Assembly (NCBI GenBank): GCA_015232645.1
Contig: JADFZF010000011.1
Span: forward strand, 1 to 36,558
Direction of reading: 5' to 3'
From: Magnetococcales bacterium
GTDB lineage: Bacteria; Pseudomonadota; Magnetococcia; Magnetococcales; UBA8363
DNA length: 36,558 nt
Part shown: piece after piece, positions 1 through 8,745 of the stretch
Layout of the letters: each line of letters opens with the position of its first letter
Numbering within the stretch: position 1 is the first letter of the stretch
Made by a program: the position numbers and the translations under genes
Notes under the pieces: model-generated
Told to the model about the DNA's origin: nothing
Database searches by the model: none
Seen by the model: the letters and a program-made list of their open reading frames with translations, nothing else

Positions 1-462
1 TGCAATACGCCGCTGTTGCGGCCACTGGCATGGGCACCTGCAAAACTCTCCTTCTCGATCACCATTGAGGGTTGGGGTACTTCGTTGGACCTTCCTGAGG
101 ACAAGATCATCAAACTGTATGAAGATCACGGCACTTCCGAACAGTTTCACAGTGAGTTCAAGACCGACCTGGATATGGAGAGGCTTCCATCAAGTAAGTT
201 TGAAACCAATGCCCTGATTATGGCAATGGCTGCTTTTTCCTATAATATCCTGCGTTTGATTGGCCAACTAGGGTTGGTTGGCAAGGATGGCCCGGTGCGC
301 CATTCAGCCAAACGTCGTCGAATCAGGACAGTCATCCAGGAATTGATTGACACAGCCGCTCGTCTGGTCAAAAGCGGTCGGCGTTTGAAATTACGGTTTG
401 GGTGCGTTTGTCCGGCGTTTCCGGTGTTTGATCGGCTGTACGGCAGTTTTGCTTACGGCTGA
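1..462 (+). pseudogene. IS1380-family transposase, C-terminal part (cut by window edge)
   Basis: The frame is open from the first base and stops at 460-462, so the N-terminus lies outside the window or is lost. Visible features are the block LYEDHGTSEQFHSEFKTDLD followed by MERLPSSKFETNAL, a conserved third-acidic-residue region of IS1380-type DDE transposases, then YNILRLIGQ, an Arg-rich helix and a terminal CPAF..F..LY stretch. These match the C-terminal third of that family. It would catalyse cut-and-paste transposition. No terminal inverted repeat could be assigned between 463 and 698. Whether the full element is intact cannot be judged from this window. Confidence 0.8.
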
Positions 463-698
463 TTGCCCAAAAGGCATTTTGAAAGGGTAAATGTCTCGTC
501 CGTAGAACGAGGTTCGGGAGAGCTTTCCCACGGAATGCCGCGTAAAACATATTTAATCATTTTATTGGTTTTTCAAATTGTTTTTAATGGACCAGTCGGA
601 AAAAATACTGCTCGTCAACGGTTGATTGACATGCCTCCTCGCGCGGTTCGGGCAATTTGAGGGTAGTTCGCGAGAGAAATCACGGATCCAGGGATCCT

Positions 699-2327
699 TC
701 AAACATCTCCCAATACAACGCCATTGCGCCCATGTTGTTTCACCTGATAAAGGGCATTATCGGCAGACTTGACCAACTGCTCCAGGCTACGTCCATGAAT
801 AAAGTTGGAAATACCTATACTGATGGTGACTTGCAATCCATCGACGTTCATGCGGGCCACTTTCTGACGCAGACGCTCCGCTGCCTCAAACACCTGCTGG
901 GCCTGGGTATTGGGCAATATCACCGCAAATTCCTCGCCGCCATATCGACAGCAATAATCAACGGAACGAAAGTGATCTCTCATGGTCTTGGCAAGGCTGA
1001 CCAATACCCGATCACCTTGATCATGTCCATATTCATCGTTAAACCGTTTAAAATGATCGACATCGATGAGCATGAAGCCAAAGCTGTTCTTGTATCGGGT
1101 GGCCCGGTTGTATTCGTTCTGTAACAATTCATCCATGCGTCTACGGTTAAACAGATTGGTCAGTGGATCGGTATAGGAAAGGTTACGCAATTTGTCTTCC
1201 AATTCCTTTTCCGCAGTCACATCCCGCAGCAATGCCATGGTACCGATCAATCCACCCTGGATGTTGTGAATACTGGCGACCTGGATATTGAGAATCTTTT
1301 CGTTATAGACTACGGTGGACGGAGTGTCGATACCGGCAAGTCGTGTCGAGGATGACAGAAATTCGGGATCATCCAACAGATTCAGGAATCCCCCGTCGAC
1401 AATCTGTTGCCGCGATTTTCCAAGCAGAGCCTCTGCGGAAGGGTTGACCAGGGCAACGGCCCCTGAGGCATCGGTGGATACAATCCCCTCCTGAGCTCCC
1501 AGCAAAATGGTATTCAACTTGTCACGTTCCTGCTCAAGGCTCATATGGGCATTTTTCAGTTGCTGGCACATCTGATTAAAAACACGCGCCATATCGCCCA
1601 ATTCATCGCCACCCATTTCGGGAACCCGGTGATCCAGATCGCCAAGGGCCATGCGCTCCATGGCGATCGAAATACGGGAAACGGGATAGACCACGGAATG
1701 TCGCACATACAGAATCAGCAGGGTCAACGCCAGGCTCAACACGACGACAATGACCGACCCCTTCACGACCAGCCGGTTCATCTTCTCCATTTCCCGGGTG
1801 ATGTTCCAATAAATCTCAAAAGCCCCGTTGAAACGACCCTCGATCATGATGGGAACATAAGTTTCCACAACATCGGTATCAAAATGTTCTCCCTCGCGGG
1901 AAGTCTCATAACCGGTGACAGCTTCAGAATAACTCTGCCCTTTGGCAACCGTGGAGAAGAAAAAGGATTCATCGCTGATACGACCAACCTCTTGAGTGAC
2001 GGTCGAAAAAAGAATTTTTCCTTGGGCATCGTAAAGCCGACACTTCACCAAACCGATATCTTTCGATATCTTGAGAATCTCTTCGCGAAGCTCCTCCGAA
2101 ATCACCATGGGCTGGGACGGATCCTTCATTTCAGGTACCATCCGCTTCAAGTGGGTAGCAATTCGCGTCGAAGTCTGTTCCGCTTGATGAATCAATAACA
2201 TAGTAAAATCATTAAAAGATACAAACAAGGTGTATGCCGGAACCATAACGGTCACAATCAAGGACATAATAAAACTATAGCGCAGAAATTTATACTTAAT
2301 CATCTTCATCCAAGTTATGTAGGCCAT
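699..2327 (-). CDS. Membrane diguanylate cyclase (sensor-HAMP-PAS-GGDEF)
   Basis: A 542-residue inner-membrane sensor that should make cyclic di-GMP from two GTP. Membrane segment 1 is at about 17-37 and segment 2 at about 189-209. Between them lies a roughly 150-residue periplasmic sensing region. A HAMP linker follows (about 210-262), then PAS (about 270-370), then GGDEF (about 382-540). The active-site loop is GGEEF at 463-467, a permitted variant, and the autoinhibitory I-site RSVD sits at 454-457, five residues upstream, so product feedback is expected. The start at 2327 gives a weak ribosome site (GGGAA); Met7 is an alternative. It is divergent from the 2442 gene with a 114-bp gap that should hold both promoters. 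The signal sensed is unknown. Confidence 0.9.
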   Translation of the reverse strand: MAYITWMKMIKYKFLRYSFIMSLIVTVMVPAYTLFVSFNDFTMLLIHQAEQTSTRIATHLKRMVPEMKDPSQPMVISEELREEILKISKDIGLVKCRLYDAQGKILFSTVTQEVGRISDESFFFSTVAKGQSYSEAVTGYETSREGEHFDTDVVETYVPIMIEGRFNGAFEIYWNITREMEKMNRLVVKGSVIVVVLSLALTLLILYVRHSVVYPVSRISIAMERMALGDLDHRVPEMGGDELGDMARVFNQMCQQLKNAHMSLEQERDKLNTILLGAQEGIVSTDASGAVALVNPSAEALLGKSRQQIVDGGFLNLLDDPEFLSSSTRLAGIDTPSTVVYNEKILNIQVASIHNIQGGLIGTMALLRDVTAEKELEDKLRNLSYTDPLTNLFNRRRMDELLQNEYNRATRYKNSFGFMLIDVDHFKRFNDEYGHDQGDRVLVSLAKTMRDHFRSVDYCCRYGGEEFAVILPNTQAQQVFEAAERLRQKVARMNVDGLQVTISIGISNFIHGRSLEQLVKSADNALYQVKQHGRNGVVLGDV

Positions 2328-2441
2328 TTGATTCCCAGGCCGTTTTACTACATCTTCAGATTGGAAACAACAATTAAAATAACTCCAATTTATAGGTTGA
2401 ATATTTTATGAAGGTGCTTCTGTCACATTCGGGGGACAATA

Positions 2442-3644
2442 ATGACGCAAACGATGGATTTTTTGATTGTCGGCACCGGAATCATCGGTATCAACCTGGC
2501 TTTGGAATTGCGCCGCCGTTATCCACGAGCTTCAATACGGCTGATCGAGAAGGAGAGTTTTGCAGGTGCCCATGCCAGTGGCCGCAACAGCGGCGTATTG
2601 CATGCCGGCTTATATTATCCTGCCGATTCCTTGAAAGCCCGGTTTGCACGCGACGGCAACCACATCATGACGCTCTATTGTCAGGAGCGTGGACTTAGGA
2701 TCAACCGTTGTGGGAAACTGGTGGTGGCAGTGGATGAAAAAGACCTGGAAGGACTGAAGGTACTGCAATCTCGGGCACAGGCCAACGGGGTGGAACTCGA
2801 ACTGTTGAATCCGATCACGGCCCAAACCCGCTACCCGGAACTCAAAAAACCTTTGGCCGTTCTGTATTCCCCGACGACGGCAACAGTCGATCCCAGGGAG
2901 GTTTTATCCAGTCTGATCCAGGAGGCCGTCCACCTTGGTGTGGACATACGCTACCAGTGTCCCTATCTGGGTCGGAACAGAAACGGCATCCGGGTCGGCC
3001 AGGACCTGGTGGAGTGTGGATATTTCATCAATGCCGCCGGGCTCTATGCCGACCATATCGCCACCGATTTTGGTTTTGCCAAAGACGTGGCCATTGTACC
3101 ATTCAAAGGACTTTATCTAAAATACTCGGGGAATGCAGATCCAATATCCACCAATATCTACCCGGTACCCGATCTTAACAATCCCTTTCTCGGAGTCCAC
3201 TATACGGTGACGGTGGATGGAAAGCTCAAGATTGGCCCGACGGCTATTCCGGCATTCTGGCGCGAACACTATCATGGCATTTCCCGTTTCAAACCCCTGG
3301 AAATGGTCGATATCCTGTTCAGACAAGGAAAACTATTCAAAAATAACCATTTTGGCTTCCGCCGGCTGGCCTTTCAGGAAATGGCCAAAATGCACAAGGG
3401 AACCATGCTGCGCCTGGCCTCGCGACTGGCCCACCTTCCCGGACCCGTGGAAGCTTGGCAATGGGGACCGGCAGGGATTCGGGCACAACTGATCCGAAAA
3501 TCGGATTGTTCCTTGATGATGGACTTTCACTTCGAAGGAGATAGCCATTCATTTCATGTCCTTAACGCCATTTCGCCCGGATTTACCTGTGCGCTTCCCT
3601 TTTCCCGATTTCTGTGTGATCGAATCACCAGCTTGATGACCTGA
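2442..3644 (+). CDS. lhgO: L-2-hydroxyglutarate oxidase (FAD-dependent, LhgO/YgaF family)
   Basis: A 400-residue flavoprotein of the DAO superfamily. It begins MDFLIVGTGIIGINLA, a Rossmann FAD-binding motif with GTGIIG at 11-16. It then has the family block ASGRNSGVLHAGLYYP and ends with a GPAGIRAQL segment and an AISPGFTCALP flavin-contact segment. The family oxidises L-2-hydroxyglutarate to 2-oxoglutarate and passes electrons to the quinone pool at the membrane, a metabolite-repair role. Length is typical (about 400). The start at 2442 is preceded by GGGGGAC at suitable spacing. No neighbouring gene adds to the assignment. Related FAD glycerol-type dehydrogenases are the main alternative. 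Confidence 0.85.
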   Translation: MTQTMDFLIVGTGIIGINLALELRRRYPRASIRLIEKESFAGAHASGRNSGVLHAGLYYPADSLKARFARDGNHIMTLYCQERGLRINRCGKLVVAVDEKDLEGLKVLQSRAQANGVELELLNPITAQTRYPELKKPLAVLYSPTTATVDPREVLSSLIQEAVHLGVDIRYQCPYLGRNRNGIRVGQDLVECGYFINAAGLYADHIATDFGFAKDVAIVPFKGLYLKYSGNADPISTNIYPVPDLNNPFLGVHYTVTVDGKLKIGPTAIPAFWREHYHGISRFKPLEMVDILFRQGKLFKNNHFGFRRLAFQEMAKMHKGTMLRLASRLAHLPGPVEAWQWGPAGIRAQLIRKSDCSLMMDFHFEGDSHSFHVLNAISPGFTCALPFSRFLCDRITSLMT

Positions 3645-3812
3645 GTCCAGCATCGCAGATTGGCTTGAGTATTGCTTGCAGACGCTGGAACCACAGCCTG
3701 CGATCCGAATCTCTGACCGCTTGAACCCTGTGGAACCTGCCCACCGCGGCTGAATTACCCTGGCAGTGGAAACCGTCGCTATCTGCGGTGGCTCAATTTG
3801 GGGACCTGGACC

Positions 3813-4628
3813 ATGAACACGAACGGGTTTTGCATTCGGGCGCTGATTGCATCAATTCTCCTGGGTCATGCCATGGTGACCAATGCCTGGGCCGAGCCGG
3901 TCCATCGAAAAGGCTGTGAGTTTCCCCTGTCAGGTGTCGAGGTCTGCTGGGAGGCGACTGCGGGATTGGGTACCAGTTATGCCCCCTTCGAAGAGCTACA
4001 CGTTTTGCCTATCGCCCGTAAAATAGGCGGGGATGAAGAAATTCTCGAAGGTTATACCAGGGATGTATTCAAGCAATTATTGCCGGGAAACCTGGCAGAA
4101 TATCTGGTCCCGGAATGGGTACCGGCGTACAATCTGGAGCAGGCCCTTGCCATGAGTCGGGAAGGAAAATGGCCGTCGGTGATGTGGATCTCACCAAGGG
4201 TTCTGAAAAACAGCAGTGCCGCGACTCCGGGTGTCGTCGATTGGGACGTTTATATCCTGGCTCGCGGTCAGTTGATCCGAAATCTGCGTATCCGGGTCTC
4301 CTCGGCCCCCAAACAGCATGATGACGCCGTTGATAAGGGGATGACCGCGGGCACACTCATGGCAGCCACCGGCTCGGCGCTCACCGGTGGCTTGGCTGCG
4401 GCCATCGCCTTTACCACGGTGGAAGTGGGCACCGCCAACTCCAAGCCTCCCGAGGCCGGAAAATCGCTGGAGTTGATGACGGAACTCGCGACAAGACAGC
4501 TTATGTTTCTGGCCCAGTACCCGATTGAGGCGTTAAACTATCCCGCGGCCCCGATGCCTCCCAAGGATACAACCCAGCCACCGGAACGTATCAATCGTTG
4601 GCTCAGGGAAGCCTTTGCCGCCAAATAA
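3813..4628 (+). CDS. Secreted protein of unknown function
   Basis: I do not recognise this 271-residue protein. It starts at ATG 3813 with GGGGAC upstream; a TTG at 3798 would add five residues. The N-terminus is a signal peptide: hydrophobic core at about 8-22 and cleavage expected after NAWA (residue 27). Two cysteines (35 and 45) lie early in the mature chain and could form a disulfide. Residues about 176-202 form a Gly/Ala/Thr-rich hydrophobic stretch resembling a glycine-zipper membrane hairpin. The C-terminus is rich in proline. A periplasmic or outer-membrane location is inferred. It lies 54 bp before the exonuclease gene on the same strand. Confidence 0.6.
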   Translation: MNTNGFCIRALIASILLGHAMVTNAWAEPVHRKGCEFPLSGVEVCWEATAGLGTSYAPFEELHVLPIARKIGGDEEILEGYTRDVFKQLLPGNLAEYLVPEWVPAYNLEQALAMSREGKWPSVMWISPRVLKNSSAATPGVVDWDVYILARGQLIRNLRIRVSSAPKQHDDAVDKGMTAGTLMAATGSALTGGLAAAIAFTTVEVGTANSKPPEAGKSLELMTELATRQLMFLAQYPIEALNYPAAPMPPKDTTQPPERINRWLREAFAAK

Positions 4629-4682
4629 ACCCGCAGGCCATCGCCTGCCTCGACGTGGCCCTTGGATCAGGATGGCTGTTTC

Positions 4683-5525
4683 ATGTTCAAATCTTTAAAA
4701 AATCTGGTGTGGGCCTTTGATGCCGAATGGGTTCCCGATACCCGGGCCGGCCGACTCCTCTATGAGCTGCCGGAAGACAAAGACGATCGCGCCGTCATGG
4801 AGGAAATGTGGCAAAGGAACGGTGCCAACGAAGAGGACCCGACTCCCTATCTCAAAACGGTCATGTGCCGTCTGGTTTCCATTGCCGTGGTGCAGCGGCA
4901 GGTACAACGCGATAATCGTATCATGCTTCGCCTCTTGACACTTCCCAAGGGGGAAGGTTCCAACGAGGTCGATACCAGCGAACGACATATCATTGAAACG
5001 TTTCTTGGCGCTCTGGGAGACCGTCAACCCCAATTGGTTGGGTTCAACTCCTTGGCAGCCGACCTCCGAATCCTGGTCCAACGGGGCATTATTCATGGCT
5101 TGCATCTGCCAGGGTTTGCCCGTCGTCCCAACAAACCCTGGGAAGGGGTTGACTATTTTATCAAAGGAGGCGAATCCCATATCGACCTCAAAGATCACGC
5201 TGCCCCGGGATGGGGACCGGGGACCCCTTCCTTGCACGAACTTGCGGTCCAGTCGGGCATTCCGGGAAAAATGGAAACCCGGGGTGATGAAGTACCGCAA
5301 TTATGGCTCGAAGGACGGTTGGCCGATATCATCGCCTATAACGAATTCGATGCCCTGACCACTTACCTAGTCTGGCTGCGCATGGCACATTTTATCGGGT
5401 TGTTTTCCCCCACCCAGTACGAACAGGAACAAAAACTGGTGCGCGAATTGATACACGAGAACGCCTCTGCCAAGCCTCATCTGCTTAAATTCCTGGCGAA
5501 ATGGGATCAACTGGCTGGGGGGTGA
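4683..5525 (+). CDS. Predicted PolB-like 3'-5' exonuclease
   Basis: A 280-residue protein fitting the DnaQ-like fold seen in the proofreading domain of family B polymerases, without a polymerase domain (PF10108-type). The three acidic motifs are visible: Exo I FDAEW with D13 and E15, Exo II VGFNSLAADLRIL with D127, and Exo III YNEFDALTTY with Y219 and D223. Another acidic residue, D168, sits in SHIDLKD. It should remove nucleotides from DNA 3' ends using two metal ions; the in vivo substrate is unknown. The start at ATG 4683 is chosen because AGGA lies about 9 bp upstream and FDAEW is then close to the N-terminus, as usual. A TTG at 4662 is the alternative. Confidence 0.8.
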   Translation: MFKSLKNLVWAFDAEWVPDTRAGRLLYELPEDKDDRAVMEEMWQRNGANEEDPTPYLKTVMCRLVSIAVVQRQVQRDNRIMLRLLTLPKGEGSNEVDTSERHIIETFLGALGDRQPQLVGFNSLAADLRILVQRGIIHGLHLPGFARRPNKPWEGVDYFIKGGESHIDLKDHAAPGWGPGTPSLHELAVQSGIPGKMETRGDEVPQLWLEGRLADIIAYNEFDALTTYLVWLRMAHFIGLFSPTQYEQEQKLVRELIHENASAKPHLLKFLAKWDQLAGG

Positions 5526-5605
5526 TGGTTGTCACCCAAGCATCAAGTGAAAAAATGAGTGGCTAACACGTTGACGGCGGTCGCGGAAATGGTTATTTCT
5601 TTCCC

Positions 5606-6145
5606 ATGATGAATGACGAACTTGCAAAGGAAAAGGCTCAGGTGGTACGCCGCCTTCTGCAACATGAAGGCCGGGTCATGCTATGCCTTGATGCCACCTG
5701 CCAAGGAGTGGAGGTCCCGCGGCGGTTTTCATCCGATCCTGGACTGATGTTGGTCATCAACGTCAACATGCCACAGCCCATCGAAATTGGTCCCGCGGCC
5801 ATTGAATCGGAACTGCGCTTCGGTGGCATGCCCCACTATTGCATCATTCCGTATCATGCCCTCTGGAGTGCTTTCAACCCCGATTCAGGCCATGGCGTTT
5901 TATGGCAGGAGTCCATCCCTCACATCATTCGTCAACATCACGGGGCCTATCCGACAGGTCCACTCAAGCCCCTGCCCGATGACGACAATTGGCCCGAAAC
6001 CGGAAAAGAGCAGGAAGCGGTTGCTGCTCAGCCAGACGAGCGTTCGGGTGTTCCAACCTTGAAGGTCATCGAAGGCAATGGCGACCCTCAACCGCCCGAA
6101 CACACCCCTGGACGTTCCCGCCCCAAACTCAGGGTGGTCAAATAA
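5606..6145 (+). CDS. sspB: SspB-family ClpXP specificity adaptor
   Basis: A 179-residue cytosolic adaptor expected to bind ssrA-tagged peptides and tether them to ClpX. The N-terminal domain (about 1-115) carries the SspB substrate-binding fold pattern: VMLCLDA, VPRRF, LVINVN and a Trp-containing segment after YHALW. An acidic and proline-rich linker of about 50 residues follows. The last eight residues, RPKLRVVK, are the ClpX-binding (XB) tail, nearly the same as in E. coli SspB. This tail is the strongest evidence. The start is one of two adjacent ATGs (5606 or 5609). It is followed by a 395-bp gap before radA. Confidence 0.88.
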   Translation: MMNDELAKEKAQVVRRLLQHEGRVMLCLDATCQGVEVPRRFSSDPGLMLVINVNMPQPIEIGPAAIESELRFGGMPHYCIIPYHALWSAFNPDSGHGVLWQESIPHIIRQHHGAYPTGPLKPLPDDDNWPETGKEQEAVAAQPDERSGVPTLKVIEGNGDPQPPEHTPGRSRPKLRVVK

Positions 6146-6540
6146 TTCACAGGCGGTACGCCCGCGTCCGGTTCGGACGTCACCGAACCCATTGGGATGG
6201 ACCACGTCGCATGCAAGGTTCGGAGGGCTGGCCAAAGGTTTGAACCTACCACACCATTTCCACAAGAAATGAATAAACTCCCGTCTGGCGTTACTCGTGC
6301 CCCGGTCCATATAAAATAAATTTCATATTCAACCCATGGATGCCGTTCACTCCCTGCCGTTAAACCTATTGTGAATGGGTCGGCAAGGTCGTCGTTAACA
6401 TTTCCTGATTTCGATGCGGCAGGGGGCAACCCTGACTTCCATACAATACCGGGTCATCGGCTCGCGTCCGCGATAGAAAAATATCGGGACCGATCACATT
6501 GACCTTAGACAATGGCTCTTCCGACCGGGGCAACGCGATC
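6146..6540. other. Intergenic region between sspB and radA
   Basis: A 395-bp stretch with no convincing coding frame on either strand; the antisense frames here are low-complexity shadows. A small perfect inverted repeat with a 6-bp stem and 3-nt loop lies at 6165-6179, about 20 bp after the sspB stop, but no T-tract follows. AT-rich sequence at about 6310-6335 could hold the radA promoter, though I cannot assign -35/-10 boxes with confidence. A frame in phase with radA opens upstream at TTG 6499. Confidence 0.4.
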
Positions 6541-7905
6541 ATGGCCAAGGACAAAAGTAAGCAAACATTTTTTTGTGAAGCTTGTGGCGCTCAATCGGTC
6601 CGTTGGGAAGGACGATGCAATACCTGTGGTGCCTGGAACACCATCAAGGAATTTCGTACGGCAGCCAATGGTGCCGGGGTTCGGGGACGCTCGTCTGTGA
6701 CGCCGGGAAAACCGCTGTTACTCTCCGAGGTGCGGTCGGATCGCTCCGCCCGACTGATCGGCAAAGGCTCGGAATTGAACCGGGTTTTGGGAGGAGGATT
6801 GACCCCAGGTTCAGTCATCCTGGTCGCCGGGGATCCCGGAATCGGCAAATCGACCTTGCTCATGGAAACCCTGGTCGGGTTTTCCCAATCTTGGCAAGTC
6901 CTTTACGTATCCGGTGAAGAATCGTTGGCACAGTTGCGCCAACGGGCCGACAGGTTGGGAGTGGTTGGTGACAAATTTCCAGTCATGATGGAAAATCGTC
7001 TGGAAATCATCCTCCAGGTGCTTGAGGAGTGGCAACCGGATATTCTGGTCGTGGATTCCATCCAAACCATGGCCAGTGAATCATCACCCTCAGCCGCCGG
7101 GACGGTCAATCAGGTTCGAGAATGCGCGGGACATTTGATTCAGTTGGCCAAGACCCACAACATGGCGACTTTTCTGGTGGGTCACGTCACCAAGGATGGT
7201 CAGATCGCCGGCCCGCGCGTGTTAGAGCACATGGTGGATACGGTTCTCTACTTCGAGGGAGAACGCGGCCATGATTACCGCATTTTGCGAGCGGTAAAAA
7301 ACCGTTTCGGCTCAGCCAACGAAATTGGCGTTTTTGAGATGGGTCAAAATGGTTTACAGGAGGTACTCAACCCTTCGGAATTGTTTCTGTCGGAAAGGAT
7401 TCGAGGGGCCACCGGATCAGTGGTTTTCCCAGGCATGGAGGGAACCCGTCCGGTGCTCGTCGAAATTCAGTCCCTGGTGGCGCCCAGCGTTTTTCCGCAG
7501 CCACGTCGCAACACTTTGGGATGGGATCCCAACCGCCTAGCCATGCTGACGGCAGTCATGGAGAAACGGTTGGGACTGGGATTTTATAATCATGATATTT
7601 TTCTCAACATCGCCGGGGGATTCCGGGTAACCGAGACGGCCGCGGACCTGGCCGTATCCGCCTCTCTTTTTGCCTCCCTGAAGAACCTGAGCCTGGACCC
7701 GAGCCTGGTCATTGTCGGAGAGATCGGCCTGGGAGGCGAAGTCCGGGCCGTCAGTCATGTGGCCACCCGCCTGCGTGAAGCGGCCAAACTAGGCTTCGAT
7801 CGTGCACTACTCCCGGAAAAATCCATGAAACAGGTACTCGATGGCCCGAAAATGACCTTGACAGGGGTATCATCCATCGAAGAAATGATGAGACATTTAC
7901 CTTAA
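6541..7905 (+). CDS. radA: DNA repair protein RadA
   Basis: A 454-residue RecA-like branch-migration helicase acting in recombinational repair. Features in order: a four-Cys zinc finger (C12, C15, C26, C29); Walker A GDPGIGKS at 97-104; Walker B around ILVVDSIQT; the RadA signature KNRFG at 253-257 followed by NEIGVFEM; and a C-terminal Lon-protease-like domain (about 280-454) containing GEIGLGGEVR. Length and order are standard. ATG 6541 puts the zinc finger at the normal distance and has GGGG about 10 bp upstream. A TTG at 6499 would add 14 atypical residues. Confidence 0.96.
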   Translation: MAKDKSKQTFFCEACGAQSVRWEGRCNTCGAWNTIKEFRTAANGAGVRGRSSVTPGKPLLLSEVRSDRSARLIGKGSELNRVLGGGLTPGSVILVAGDPGIGKSTLLMETLVGFSQSWQVLYVSGEESLAQLRQRADRLGVVGDKFPVMMENRLEIILQVLEEWQPDILVVDSIQTMASESSPSAAGTVNQVRECAGHLIQLAKTHNMATFLVGHVTKDGQIAGPRVLEHMVDTVLYFEGERGHDYRILRAVKNRFGSANEIGVFEMGQNGLQEVLNPSELFLSERIRGATGSVVFPGMEGTRPVLVEIQSLVAPSVFPQPRRNTLGWDPNRLAMLTAVMEKRLGLGFYNHDIFLNIAGGFRVTETAADLAVSASLFASLKNLSLDPSLVIVGEIGLGGEVRAVSHVATRLREAAKLGFDRALLPEKSMKQVLDGPKMTLTGVSSIEEMMRHLP

Positions 7906-8164
7906 GAAAGCATAAAACTCACCTTGATATGAAAAAAAGGATAGAAAACCATCGTTCATGGCCCGATCCACCCCACACTGGAACAGCAAAGTCTTCTTCA
8001 AGCACGACAACTGTCCAACTACCGTATTATCAGACATTCCAATCGCCATTGAGCAACACATTGCACAGCGGCCGTTGCATAGGGGTATTAAATATTTTAT
8101 CCTGGGCATGCGACACAAGGAGGGTGAACTGCATCGAATGGGCTAGAGGGGGCGGTATCCGAAA

Positions 8165-8677
8165 GTGAGTATACTGGATTATGTATTCATCACTGTAATG
8201 ATGTTTTCTGCGCTATGGGCGACGCTACGTGGCTTTTTTCGTGAACTGGTCGCATTGCTGGGATGGATCACGGCCATTCTTGCAACATCGGGGCTTTCCA
8301 GTCATCTTGAGGTTCGACTGCTGCCATGGATCAAAAGTCCCCGGGCGGCTAACTATCTGGCGGCGGCGGCCGTGTTCGTTGGCATTCTTCTGGTGTTTGC
8401 GGTATTGGGGCGGGTCATTAAAGGATGGGTCGCCAGCAAGGGTTTTTCACTGGGAGATCGGCTGGCGGGACTGGTTTTTGGTGTCCTTCGCGCCGGACTG
8501 ATCCTGATCCTGGCCATCGCCGTTCACCTCTCCCTGGATGAACCCGCTTCCCGATGGACAGAAAATTCAATATTGTACGCCTATGGCAAGCAGGGGATCC
8601 TGGCCGCTTCGGAGCGTCTTCCGGAAAACCCCCCGCTGGTGTCCAGGTTGCGTAGGATGGGCTTGAACAACAAATGA
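8165..8677 (+). CDS. cvpA: CvpA-family inner-membrane protein
   Basis: A 170-residue membrane protein with four predicted helices at about 5-25, 28-46, 63-85 and 100-122. It shows the family pattern LDYVFITVMM, GFFRELVALLGWI and a GxxxGDRLAGLVFGVLRAGL stretch. The start is GTG 8165 with a GAGGGGG ribosome site upstream. It lies 68 bp before purF, the order known from E. coli, where cvpA is co-transcribed with purF and regulated with purine synthesis. The family is linked to colicin V production and envelope homeostasis; the molecular activity is not established. Confidence 0.9.
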   Translation: MSILDYVFITVMMFSALWATLRGFFRELVALLGWITAILATSGLSSHLEVRLLPWIKSPRAANYLAAAAVFVGILLVFAVLGRVIKGWVASKGFSLGDRLAGLVFGVLRAGLILILAIAVHLSLDEPASRWTENSILYAYGKQGILAASERLPENPPLVSRLRRMGLNNK

Positions 8678-8745
8678 CAATTGTAAACCTGAGATCGTCA
8701 ATTCACGGCTGATGCCGTTAAGAGGCGGTCGTTCTTTTTTGGATT

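Noticed and set aside
657-2198. Plus-strand frames opposite the diguanylate cyclase
   Set aside because: They are antisense shadows. The minus strand carries HAMP, PAS and GGDEF motifs across the whole length.
6165-6179. Perfect 6-bp hairpin after sspB
   Set aside because: No T-tract follows, so it was not called a terminator; a hairpin this short is common by chance.
7929-8168. A 79-codon frame between radA and cvpA
   Set aside because: No family resemblance; Ser/Thr/Cys-rich composition and overlap with the cvpA ribosome site suggest chance.
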